The position numbers and the translations under genes are program-made. A stretch of 64,000 bases of DNA, taken from positions 418,179,485 to 418,243,484 of the forward strand of contig NC_057809.1 in assembly GCF_018294505.1 (NCBI RefSeq), given 5' to 3'. This document shows, one piece after another, positions 47,101 through 57,603 of this stretch (its first letter is position 1; the number at the start of each line of letters is the position of its first letter). A model generated the notes under the pieces. It was given only the letters and a program-made list of their open reading frames with translations. It did not search any database and was not told where the DNA came from. This stretch comes from Triticum aestivum. Lineage: Eukaryota; Streptophyta; Magnoliopsida; Poales; Poaceae.

Positions 47101-47565
47101 TTGCCGATAGTTCTTTGGTCAATCAGAACGACACCAAATCGAGCCACCGGCCAGACACCCTTTGCCCTAGTATACGGGGCAGAAGCAGTTCTCCCCATGG
47201 AACTCATATACGGGTCACCTCGAGTACTCGCTTATGACAAGCTTGAGAAAGAGAAATTGTGGCAAGATGATGCAACGCTCCTTGAGGAATATCGTCTTCG
47301 GGCAGCTGTGAGAGCAGCGCGCTACCAGCAAGCCTTGCACTGCTACCATAGCCGCAAGGTTCATGCCCGAAGCTTTGAGGAAGGCGACCTTGTTCTTCGG
47401 CGTGTTCAATCAGCCAAGAATTCCAACAAGTTGACGCCGAAGTGGGAAGGCCCTTATCGGGTAATACAAGTCACCAGGCCCGGCGCAGTCCGCTTGGAGA
47501 CCGAAGATGCCGTTCCGGTGATTAACTCCTGGAACATTGAGCATCTTCGCAAGTTTTACCCGTGA
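44152..47565 (+). pseudogene. Element H polymerase: reverse transcriptase, two RNase H domains, integrase
   Basis: One frame throughout, broken only by stops: TAG 44284-44286, TAA 45907-45909, TAG 46375-46377, TAG 46720-46722. Reverse transcriptase: KWRLCIDYTDINKACPKHPF, active-site AYMDDIVVKT (YMDD at 44734-44745). RNase H: VYFVSSLLQGARSRYSG and TGRIVEWALELSSFG. Second, archaeal-type RNase H: IIYFDG, NNMVEYEGLLAGL, ARGDSQLVVK. Integrase: zinc-finger HGGICGSH and RCEACQ, DDE residues in GLDILGPF, TDNGTQF and SNGQAERAN, all present. The C-terminal part ends WNIEHLRKFYP. The dual RNase H is the mark of the Tat lineage. Removing the stops conceptually leaves no missing catalytic residue that I can see. 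Confidence 0.93.
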
Positions 47566-48779
47566 GGCGCGGCTTGCCGGGCCCCCCGGCAAGCCACCTT
47601 TTGTATGAGCCTTGCCCATGACGCATGTAACCCTTTGTACAAAGCCAGGCGCAGACCCTGAGCATAAATGAAGCGCTGGCACCCTAAGTTATAGCATGCA
47701 TGCTAGGTTGAGTCTCGTCCTTGGTTAGGGTTGATAGTGCTTAGCAGCGACTAATCCCTAGCTTAGAGGTCGAGTGTGCATCTCTTTGTCTTTCTTTTGT
47801 CTTCTTTGGTTCACAGGACACACGGATATCCGTGCCGAACCACTTGGGGAGGAAAAAAAGAGGAACAGACCAGCATCTAGCCCCCGGCAAGCCAGTATTG
47901 CTGGGGGGCTGCAAGAGCAAAGATTCACCCACGGCGAACCAGGGTTGCCGGGGACTGTAGCTTCAGATAAGTTCTTCATCCCTTATCATGCATTCCATTA
48001 TGGACTGAGGTATGTGAAACCTCGTTTTCCCCTAAGCTACCGTGCTCACATAACTCTAGGCCCTAGGGCTCGTTCCTGGGGCCAAGTTTGGTCGTAGTCG
48101 CGGCAGCGAAAGGATGAAACAAGGAGCCTGAACCCGCCTCATCCCTGCCTCCGCCAAAGGCGTGAGGAAGGTCGAGCGAAGTGGGGAGACAGCAAGGCCT
48201 GTTGCCGGGCAAGGAAATGTTTATCTTGAAGATATCAAGGATTTACTCCTTGTCGTGGGTTCCACCCGCAAACAAATGACCCGGCAAGCATCCCTTTTTC
48301 ATTAAAAACATTCCACTCAGGTACAGTCCATAGGGAATGAAAAACATGAATGATGGGATTACAAGTTTTGAATTCAACAAAGGCCCGAAGGCTTACAAAC
48401 TAAAAAGAGATAAGGTGCCCGTAATCCCTTTCTTGTCCCTCTCCTCAGGAGGCAGGTCAAGGAGGCGAAAAGGACAAAAGGAGCGCCCAGGCGAGCTACG
48501 GGTGGCAGAAGACACCAAGAGAACATCTTGGTGGCCGTCCAAAGGATGGATGGTGATGGCGGCGCTGGAAGCAGAGCTCGAAGATGAGGCGGCAGGACGT
48601 CAGCATGCGTCGAAGGCATCGGTGCCCGCGTACTCCAACTTGACGGCCTTGCCGCCCGTCCTCTTCCTCTTTCGCTGCCTCCCAACGCCAGCCGCCCAAG
48701 GAGACGACCCCGAGAAGTTCAGGGAGCTGGCGACGCGGGTGATGGCGTCGCCGGTGCCGCACGGAGCGGCACCCGACAC
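47566..48779. other. Element H region between integrase and the antisense gene
   Basis: No conserved coding frame. It begins with an inverted pair, GGCTTGCCGGGCC and CCCGGCAAGCC (47573-47597). The right part should be the 3' untranslated region of the antisense gene. ORFs here are low-complexity and not supported. Confidence 0.6.
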
Positions 48780-49222
48780 CTAATCGGACCCGTCATCCTG
48801 CCGCCTACTACCCTCATCGTCGCTGCCGCTGTCCTCCTCGTCACTCCCGCCCGAGGAGGAGTCTTCACTATTGGAAGAGCTCTCCACGCAGCACCTTGCA
48901 CGGGTCCCAAAGCACCCGAAACCTTGACGGAGAGAAGGCCACCCTCCATCAGCTTAAAATGGAGAGTGAGCCCCTCCGTCAAGCGGTGGATAAGAGCAAA
49001 TGTCTTCCATCCCCGACAAAGATACATCACGTGAGGGGCGGGGAAGTCGACGCGGACCCGCGTGCCACTGATCCCGTAGCCCCTCATGTGCAGCCGCAAT
49101 GACTCCGGTGGATCCAGCTCCATCTCCCGCGCAAATGGAGTCAGGAGACGAAGGCGACGGCGCGGCGGCAGGCGCAACTTGACAGAGAACTCACAAGGGT
49201 CATCCCCAACATTGTCCTCCAT
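48780..49222 (-). pseudogene. Element H antisense gene, B3-like DNA-binding domain with acidic tail
   Basis: The minus-strand frame starts at ATG 49222 (MEDNVGDDPCEFSVKL) and contains RVRVDFPAPHVMYLCRGWKTF, then EGLTLHFKLMEGGLLSVKV. The pattern (MYL-x-RGWK-x-F, then L-x-FK and a final SVKV strand) resembles the plant B3 fold, as in REM-type DNA-binding proteins. One missing base near 48920 shifts the frame. In the shifted frame the protein goes on as CCVESSSNSEDSSSGGSDEE and ends at TAG 48782-48780. It lies opposite to gag-pol between integrase and 3' LTR, like the antisense ORFs of Grande-type elements. A palindromic TATA box (49507-49515) lies about 290 nt upstream. Function unknown; DNA binding is inferred from the fold resemblance only. 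Confidence 0.6.
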
Positions 49223-49506
49223 TGGAGGAGGAGCTGCTGGCGGAGGCGAGGCCGGCGCGCTGCCCCGTCCTCCTCTTCCCTGAGCGCCCCTCCCTCGCCC
49301 ACGGCCTCACCCCCTCCCCCTTCCCCACACGGCTGGCTCTGCCACCGCAGGCGCAGGGGAAGGAGGGGCGCGCTGTCGAGCGGCGACCCTTGCCGCCACT
49401 GTTGAAGGACCGGGATTCCCTCTCTGCATGACTAATGGAAGGGAGGAGCAGAAGCTGAAGGAAGAAGAAGATGAAAGAATGTGGGACGCCATCCCCCCTC
49501 CCGCTC

Positions 49507-49515
49507 TTTATAAAG
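49507..49515 (-). promoter_or_regulatory. TATA box for the element H antisense gene
   Basis: TTTATAAAG (with the preceding C, CTTTATAAAG) reads the same on both strands and precedes a GC-rich leader of about 290 nt before ATG 49222 on the minus strand. The stretch 49223-50028 otherwise holds no supported gene on either strand. Confidence 0.5.
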
Positions 49516-50028
49516 GATCGGGTTTGGGGCTCGGCCGCCCCGCTCGGCCAATCAAGACACGGGAGGCGCAGGGAGCCAGGGCCGACCCGCTGCCCCATGC
49601 AGCGATGGCCCGGTTTCCCGCCTCCATTGCCACCCCAAGCGCATGGGAGACACGTGGCGGACGTGCAGAACCGAGGGGACGGGTGAGGCGACCTCTCCCC
49701 ACCCCGTGATCGTGAGGAGTGGACGCCTCGACGACCGCGCCTCGGCCCCATTCAGTAAATGGGCCGCGCCTCCACGCCTCCCTCCGTTTATGGGGAGAGC
49801 GCGAACCACCCCTTTACTACGACGTCACGCATGCGTGCAGAGCCCAACCCACGCATGCTGCCCACGTCACACGCACCTCCCCATGCTGCGCCACGCGCGG
49901 GAGTCGTGGGAAGGGCAGCGCGCGAAGAACCTTACCGCGGTAAAAACTGCCCCGCCTGCCCGAGCACCGTTTTTGGGCCTAGCCCAACAACGCGTTGCGC
50001 TTATGTGTTGCCCAGGCCGGGGGGCTCC

Positions 50029-51144
50029 TGTCGGTGTACAAAAAGAGGGGTACACTTTTTGTACCCCTATAACTGTGCACAGGCAGTCTGAGCCATGGGC
50101 ACCACCACACCAAGCAAGGTAAGGGAGGTGAGCCAGGGTAAGACCGAAGCTCAAGAGAACTAGAACGACGCCAAGGCCAAGAGCACGAAGAGCAAAGGGG
50201 ACGAAGCGGACTCCCCCGGCAAGATCCTTGCCGGGAGACAGTTCTAGCAGCCCCGGCAAGACCCTTGCCGCGGCGACTCGTCCAGTGCCTATGGAGCAAG
50301 TCACCCTTGAGTCCACTGCCCCCAAAGGGCAAGGATTCGGGAGACATCCCCGTGGCGGCATGCAGATCTTTGTGAAGACATTCAAGATCAGATACACACT
50401 AAGGAGACGACAACCCTTGGCGGGATCCCAGTCGAGGAAGACCACAAGGCCCCCGGCAAGCGCCTTGCCGGGGATGACAGCAGGCGCCTCGGCAAGACCC
50501 TTGCCGGGGCCCCGGCAAGGCCCTTACCGAGGATACCCAGAGGGCCACCATCAGGCCCACGCCGACTAAACCTCCACCACCGCATGCATGCAGCTGCCGA
50601 CCCAACCAGCTGGGCAGGCACCTGCGTGGCGGCATGCAGATCTTCGTGAAGACCCACCACTGCGCCACCTCAGCTGCCTGCCTACCTACATGGCATCTCA
50701 GGCGTCGCTGGCCAGGGCGCGTGTCAACAGAAGAAGGAGCGGCGACGGACGAGACAGATCTCTCCCCCGTCCCCGATAAAGCAAGGACACCTAAACAAGA
50801 CACATTAAATGCGCCTTGTCATGTAATGCGAGGGATAACCTCGCATCACTGTACCCTTTCCACCTCCTGTGTGCCACTGTGGCAACCCCTTTTTCTATAA
50901 AAGGAGGCCCGAGGTGACCAGGAGAAGGATCCGGCCTTTTGGGAGCTCCTCATGCCCCATAGCTAGCTCAAGAGCACAGATATACAATCCACCAAAGCAG
51001 GAGTAGGGTTTTACGCATCCTCGCGGCCCGAACTTGGATAAACAAACCGTGTGCTACCTGTTAGATCCGCTCTTCTCATGACCCCGCGCCCTGCTAACCG
51101 TAGTAGGGATTCTTGTGATCCCATAGGTGTATTTCCCACCGACA
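50029..51144 (+). repeat. Element H 3' LTR (1116 bp)
   Basis: Same length as the 5' LTR, about 50 differences by eye. TATAAAAGG box at 50896-50904. The two ubiquitin-start-like segments are clearer here (ATG at 50360 and 50634, both encoding MQIFVKT). TAGC follows at 51145-51148. Confidence 0.95.
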
Positions 51145-51148
51145 TAGC

Positions 51149-52708
51149 TCTAACCGGTCATCAAATTGGAAGCGCTCAAGGTCACCTCCTCGGGGAGAAT
51201 TTCAGCATCATGCAAGGCCATATGGGTCGTGGGCGCCAGGACCATGGATGTCGCCACCCCCCTATGTGCCATACTACGTGGGGGACTTCAATGGAGGATG
51301 GAGGCAGCCCCCAATGGCCCCTTATGCTTTTCATCCAGGTTGGGCAGAACCAAGGAGGTCGATTCATGAGAGACTTTCTTATCCCACATGAGGCCGTTTG
51401 AACAATAGTGTCAATCGACCAGTGCAAGATAATCAAAAAAGGGTCGGCAAGCAAGAATGGCGTGATAAGTCGCCAAGTGCTGTAACGGTCGAGTCGAGCA
51501 AAGGCAAGGAAAAAACCAATGCCAACTCACTCATCTTGGGCACCGAAACATTCGCCATACAACAGCCGATTATGCATAGCAATCCGACTGAGTCGATACT
51601 TGCTATCGCGCCAAAGTACTCGGCTAATGACCTTGAAGGAAACACCAGCCAAGTAAAGATGAGAGATCCTAAATACACTTAGCCAAAGTGGTGTCCTCCA
51701 GGGCTGAAAAAAACACAAAAGAGGAAACTACAGAGATTAAGGAGTCAAGAGATGACAAAACAAGAAGCCGAGAAGCAAAGGGATAAGTTGTTCAATGACA
51801 CTCGGCCCATGGTGCCTACAAAACAAGTGTGGAGGCCTATGCAAATACAAGATGCAGTTGCTTCTACACCTATCACAGCAGCGCCTGCGCCACCAAAGGA
51901 GGACGATGCAACAGCTATTACATCGTCTGCGACACTTCTTACTTCTCCTTCACTTGGACAAATTTCAGAATCGGTGGATGCACTTGAAGAAGAGGATGAA
52001 ATGTTGGACTATGAGTCTACGCCGGTTCATGAAGGTATGGATATCAATATGGTGTATTACTTACCTGCTGAGTTTCCAGTTGTAGATGAGGAATGGGAGG
52101 TGGCTCAGCTGGATTTTGGCCCTAAAAATGCAATATTCGAGAAGCCAAAAGACCCAGTAACGCATCTGAAACTGTTGTATCTCAGAGGTCATATCAATGG
52201 ATCACCGCTCACTCGGATGCTTGTTGACGGTGGTGCTGTGGTGAATCTTATGCCGTATTCGGTCTTCAAAAAATTGGGGCTGCATGATGAAGAGTTGATA
52301 AAGACCAACATAGTGCTCAATGGATTTGAAGGCAAAGAGAAAACTGAAGCCAAAGGTGTTATGTATGTGGAGCTCACGGTGGGAAGTAAAACTTTGGCTA
52401 CCGCATTCTTTGTCACTGAGGTGCAAGGTAACTACAATGTCATACTAGGTCATGATTGGGTTCATGCAAACTAGTGCGTGCCATCCACTATGCACCAGTT
52501 TTTGATCCAGTGGGTTGATGATGAAGTGGAAGTCATTCATGCGGATAACTCGGCCTGCGTTGCTTTGGCCGAGGCATCGGTGGATTGGCAACACCCAAAT
52601 GCTACTTGCTTGACGGGATGTGACTTGTCAAAGTTTGATTTTCTTAGTGCAACCAAGAATGGTTTCGTGCCCGTCTCTTTAAAGCCGACTGAATGCAATC
52701 GGCTCTAA
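51149..52708 (+). pseudogene. Element G gag C-terminus and protease
   Basis: Continues the frame interrupted by H: RSSNWKRSRSPPRG (basic) and then a Pro/Trp/Tyr-rich stretch (WMSPPPYVPYYVG). Stops: TGA 51389-51391, TAG 51680-51682, TAG 52472-52474, TAA 52706-52708. The protease lies near 52130-52470 with HINGSPLTRMLVDGGAVVNLMP and YNVILGHDWVHAN. The next residues (CVPSTMHQ) show that TAG 52472 replaces a codon, likely TGG (Trp). The DGGA catalytic motif is the Tat form. A frameshift between 52708 and 52788 separates this from the reverse transcriptase. Confidence 0.85.
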
Positions 52709-52787
52709 GGTATGATATGTTTAAATGGATCCTAACTCAGAGTGGTTACAAAAGTGACTTGTAGAATATCGGTCCAATGAGAACGAT

Positions 52788-55700
52788 ATGTATGAGTCCA
52801 TAGAAGAGTTAGATGATATGGATAAATTAGGACAATGTTTTACATCGGCCGATCCATTAGAGGAGGTAGATATAGGAGATGGTTCAACTCCTAGGCCGAC
52901 ATTTGTAAATGCAAATTTAAGAGACGATCATAAAGCTAAGTTGATCGAGCTGTTGAAAGAATATGTTTGTTGCTTTGCGTGGGAATATCATGAGATGCCA
53001 GGTTTAAGCCGAGAGCTAGTGGAGCATCGGTTACCTATAAAGGCTGGTTTTAGACCATATAAACAATCGGCCAGAAAGTTTAATCCAAAAGCATATGACC
53101 GGATCAAGGAAGAGATTGGTCGTTTGCTTAAAGCTAATTTTATTAGACCTTGCAGGTATGCCGAGTGGGTTTCTAACATTGTCCCAGTGGAAAAGAAAGG
53201 ATCCGGCAAGTTGAGGGTGTGCATTGACTTCAGAGATCTGAATAGGGCTACACCCAAAGATGAGTATCCCATGCCAATAGCCGATATTCTTATTAATGAT
53301 GCTTCTGGACATAAAGTTATTAGCTTCCTAGATGGTAATGCCGGATACAATTAGATTTTTACGGCCGAAGAGGACATGTCCAAGACAGCTTTTCGTTGCC
53401 CTGGTTTTCTTGGTTTATTCGAGTGGACAGTGATGACATTCGGATTAAAAAATGCTGGCACCACATATCAAAGGGCTATGAATTTGATTTTTCATGATTT
53501 ACTCGGTGTCATACTTGAAGTTTATATTGATGATATTGTTGTCAAATCGGATGTTTTTGAATCCCACTTGGCTGATTTGCGTTTAGCTTTTGAAAGAATG
53601 AAAAAGTATGGACTGAAGATGAATCCTTTGAAGTGTGCATTCGGTGTGTCGGCTGGTAAGTTTTTGGGTTTCATTATCCATGAAGATGGCGTAGAGATTG
53701 ATCCCAAAAAGATAGAGGCCATACAGAAAGTGGAAGCTCCAAGATGGAAGAGAGATATGCAAAAGTTCCTTGGCAAGGTCAATTACTTGAGGAGGTTCAT
53801 AGCTAATTTTTCAGGGAAGGTTGATGCCTTTACTCCTATCCTTCGGTTAAAGAATGATGCTGATTTCACTTGGGGGGCAAAACAGCAAGAAGCATTTGAT
53901 ATGATCAAGAATTATTTGTGCACTCCTCCGGTGATGAAAGCACCCAGGCATAGGGAACCTTTCAGGCTTTACATTGCAGCAGAAGTAGGAGTTATTGGTG
54001 CTGCTTTGACTCAAGAAACTGAGGGAAAAGAGCATGCTATTACATATTTGAGCAGACGCTTGTTGGACGCCGAGACAAGGTATACATTTATTGAGAAACT
54101 ATGTCTATGCTTATATTATGCTTGCACAAAATTGAGACATTATTTAGTGCCAAGTGCTTGTATAGTAGCTTGTCAAACCGATGTCATTAAATACATGTTG
54201 CATAGGCCAATTCTTGGTGGTAGAATTGGCAAGTGGGCTTATGCTTTGATTGAATATGATTTGGCTTATGAATCTCTAAAATCCATGAAAGGCCAAATCG
54301 TTGCTAAACTTATTGTTGAACATCGGATTGATGACAAGTATGACATTGATATAAACCTTGTCTCATTAGTACTGTGGAGATTATATTTTGATGGTTCAGT
54401 TTGTAGCAATGGCCAAGGTGTTGGTATTGTTTACATATCTCCTCATGGTGCTGTTTTTGAAGCCTGATGCCGCTTAGAATATTTTTGCACAAATAATCAA
54501 GCCGAATATGAAGCATTGTTATTCGGTTTAGAGATGTTGCTTGCTATAGGTGTTACACATATTGAGGCTTATGGTGATTCGTTACTAGTGGTGCAGCAAA
54601 TATCCAGAGTCTTTCAGTGTTTGGACGAATCACTTAATGTTTATCTTAATAAATGTCTAGATATAATTTCTACTTTGGATTGTTTTAGCATTGCTCACAT
54701 ATATAGACATGACAATTGGAAAGCAAATGAGTTGGCACAATAGGCATCCGGCTACCATGTTGATCATGGCGTGTTTCATATTTCTGAAAAGCCGATGTCT
54801 AGTCTTGCCGACATAGGGGAGGCCGAACCGAAGCCCACCGTCTTGGCCATTAATGAAATATTCAATACAGGAGAAAGTCAAGATTGGAGGAAACCCATTG
54901 TTGATTATTTGTGTGATCCTAGTAGAAGGGTGGACAAGGCTGTTCGGCAGATGGCTTTCAAGTATACAATGAGAGATGATGATCTCTATCGCCGAACAGT
55001 TAATGATGTTCTTCTAAAGTGCTTGGACGAGGACCAAGCGAGAGTTGCTATGGGGGAGGTCCGTGAAGGTATTTGTGGCGCTCATCAATCGGCTCCCAAG
55101 ATGAAATGGTTGCTACGACGTGCTGGATTTTATTGGCTGACTATGATTAATGATTGCTTCAGATATTACAAAAGGTGTGAAGCTTGTCAAAAATTTGGTG
55201 ATATTCAGTTGGCTCCTGCTGCTATGTTACATCCCATTATGAAGCCATGGCCTTTCAGAGGATGGGGTTTAGACTTTATTGGACAAATTCATCTGTCTTC
55301 CTCAAAGGGGCATCGGTTCCTATTGGTGGCAACCGATTATTTCACTAAATAGTCTGAAGCAGTACCTCTCAAGAACATGACACATACGGAGGTGATTAAA
55401 TTCATAACCGAGCACATTATTCATAGATTCGGCATTCCTCAAACATTGACTACAGATCAAGGCTCCTCTTTTATGTCACACCAAGTTAGAGAATTTGCCG
55501 AATCTTATAACGTAAAATTGCTCAATTCCTCTCCATATTATGCCCAAGCCAATGACAAGCTGAGTATAGCAATAAAATTTTAATCAAGATCATCAAGAAG
55601 AATATTGAGGATAATCCAAGGAGATGGCATGAGTGGTTGTCTGAAGCTTTGTGGGCACATAGGATCTCAAGACATGGTGCTACAAAGGTGACTCAATATG

Positions 55701-56140
55701 AGCTAGTATACGGTCAAGAGGCTGTTTTACCGGTGGAAGTGAATTTGAATGCTTTGAGAATAGCCAAACAAAATGATTTATCAGCAGTAGACTTTTATAA
55801 CTTGATGATGGACAATATTGATGAGGTTGCCGATAAACGTTTGGCTGCTTTGAAGGCCATCGAGAGGGACAAGTTCAGGGTAGCAAGGGCTTACAATAAG
55901 AAGGTTAAGTTGAAGAATTTTCAAGTTGGCGATCTCGTCTGGAAAGTAATTCTCCCGATTGGTTCAAGGGACAGAAAATTCGGGAAGTGGTCTACAAGTT
56001 GGGAAGGTCCTTCTAGAATTGCAAGAATAGTTCCCGGAAACTCTTATTTGGTGGAATTTGTACAAGGGGCACTGTTACCTCGAGCTCTCAATGGCAAGTA
56101 CTTGAAGAAATACCACCCAAGTGTGTGGCAAGAAGCCTAA
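52788..56140 (+). pseudogene. Element G polymerase: reverse transcriptase, two RNase H domains, integrase
   Basis: The frame from 52788 has stops at 53352 (TAG), 54465 (TGA), 54741 (TAG) and 55350 (TAG), and a frameshift at about 55565. Reverse transcriptase: VCIDFRDLNRATPKDEYPMP, VYIDDIVVKS (YIDD at 53523-53534). RNase H: ITYLSRRLLDAETRYTFIEK. Second RNase H: YFDGS, NNQAEYEALLFGLEM, YGDSLLVV. Integrase: zinc-finger (HQSAPK, RCEACQKFG), GLDFIGQI, TTDQGSSF. Where the catalytic glutamate motif (GQAE) is expected, the sequence reads NDKLS, so that residue is lost or shifted at the frameshift. The end part (EGPSRIARIVPGNSYLVEF) is the integrase C-terminus. Positions 56141-56310 are a short 3' leader with a polypurine tract ACAGGGGGGCGTG. 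Confidence 0.92.
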
Positions 56141-56310
56141 GTGGGCAATGGCCGATATATGACTATCGCCCTTAGCACAAACATGGCCGATACCTGATTA
56201 TCGTCCTAAGGAAAGTAAATGGCCGATGGAGTGTTGACATCGTCCTTAGAACAAACACAATACAAGTTATTTTTTGGCAAACAAGCTTTGCCGAAAAACA
56301 GGGGGGCGTG

Positions 56311-57590
56311 TGTTGACACCAGATTTTGGCATGGTCACGAATTCGGGTTCGTATGCAAAAGTTAGAAGCAACACTTCGCGGGCCGACCCTGAGTGAGAAA
56401 GTATTCGGCCTTTGCCGGCTGAATGAAACCTTGCCGGGGTAAAACCTTGCCGATGTGAGGGCTTGCCGACGTGGAAAGCTTGCTGGCGGAGAGGCTTGCC
56501 GGCGTGGAAAGCTTGCCGGCGGAGAAGCTTGCCGGTGTGAAATCTTGCCGAGGGAGAAACCTTGCCGAGGAGGAACTCTTGCTGGGGTAGAAAACTTGAC
56601 GAGCTAGGGAGAACCTTTGCCGGTGTAAAAACCTTGCCGGGGTGAAACATTGTCGGTGCGGAAAGCTTACCCGGGTGGAAGGCCTGCCGGGCTGGAGGTT
56701 GTGATAGTCAAGCCGACGAGAAGTTGAAGATGGGCTCAGAAGCTAATTCAGATGATCTTGGATGGAGAAATGTCCTACACGGGTTGTCTTTGCCTCGTCG
56801 GAACGATCGATTTTGATATAAAAATCGTTCAAATCCGAGTTTGTATGCAAAAGTTAGAGCAATCGGAGTGCAGCCCTGTCACGAGGCGAGATGTGGCGCG
56901 CCCCATCAGACACATGTCTGACGGATAGCGCGAGGAAATAGCCTGTGTTGCGAGACCGATCTGACCCTCAAGATGATCTCTGTAAAAAAACCTTCAACAT
57001 GAAAGTTGTTCATCTCGTCGAAACGGTCAAGATTGCTTTGGGCTTGTTTTCATCCGAGATCGTTTACCACCGCAAAAAAGACCCGCAAGGTGCAGCCAGT
57101 TTAAACCGAACAGTTTTGGAAAGTTCGGATAAAACCAGTCCGAATTTGACTAGGGTTTTGGATGTGAATTGATGTAATTTTCTTGTAAGGAAAACCTAGA
57201 TAAATCCTTTGCTTGTACGGGAAGTCCAGCCGCCTCTTATATATGTTGGGAGTGACGGCCGATTGAAACAACACACAATCGAACAAATCAATATACTACT
57301 TTTTCATCTACGTTTTATCTCTCCACCGTTTTTCTCTCTCGTTCTTCGCTGTTCTTAGTGTTTGAGAGCTGCGAATACTGAGGCTCTAGGGGCGAGCGAA
57401 TCGACCTAGGGCAGCCCATAACCGCCGCCATCCCTGACGGGGTCCCTCCCGGGTGCGTGGGGTTTCGGGTCTGCAAAAGCGCCCACCGACTGTCTTGCGT
57501 ATCGCGCTGTTGGTCGGGTCTCCTTCGACGTGAGCTACGGTGCATCACCCCCGGTGTCGAGGGTACACGTGACGTGTTCATGTGTCAACA
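56311..57590 (+). repeat. Element G 3' LTR (1280 bp)
   Basis: Nearly the same as 36639-37953 apart from scattered single-base changes and the loss of about two CTTGCCGG-type units near 56590. Ends GTGTCAACA; CGGGG follows. Confidence 0.93.
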
Positions 57591-57603
57591 CGGGGTCCTA
57601 ACA

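Larger units (their letters stand above)
40027..51144 (+). mobile_element. Element H: Tat-lineage Ty3/gypsy retrotransposon with antisense gene (11.1 kb)
   Basis: Two 1116-bp LTRs (40027-41142, 50029-51144) with TGTCGG and CCGACA ends bound it. The flanks share TAGC (40023-40026 and 51145-51148). Order: 5' LTR, primer site, gag, protease, reverse transcriptase, RNase H, second RNase H, integrase, then a 2.5-kb region with an antisense B3-like gene, a polypurine-like GGCCGGGGGGCTCC and the 3' LTR. I count about 50 LTR differences by eye (4-5%). It is the youngest layer of the G/F/D stack, since it interrupts G's coding frame. Confidence 0.93.
36639..57590 (+). mobile_element. Element G: Tat-lineage Ty3/gypsy retrotransposon, 21 kb including nested H
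   Basis: Both LTRs are present (36639-37953 and 56311-57590), with TGTTGACACC and GTGTCAACA ends and the 5-bp duplication CGGGG (36634-36638 and 57591-57595). Without H, G is about 9.8 kb: primer site, gag, protease, reverse transcriptase, RNase H, a second archaeal-type RNase H, integrase, polypurine tract. The double RNase H places it in the Tat lineage. All coding parts carry stops or frameshifts. It has no clear antisense gene, unlike H and element 1. Confidence 0.9.

Noticed and set aside
48337..48783. Plus-strand ORF of 148 codons after H's integrase
   Set aside because: It overlaps the expected 3' end of the antisense gene and is low-complexity; no family resemblance.
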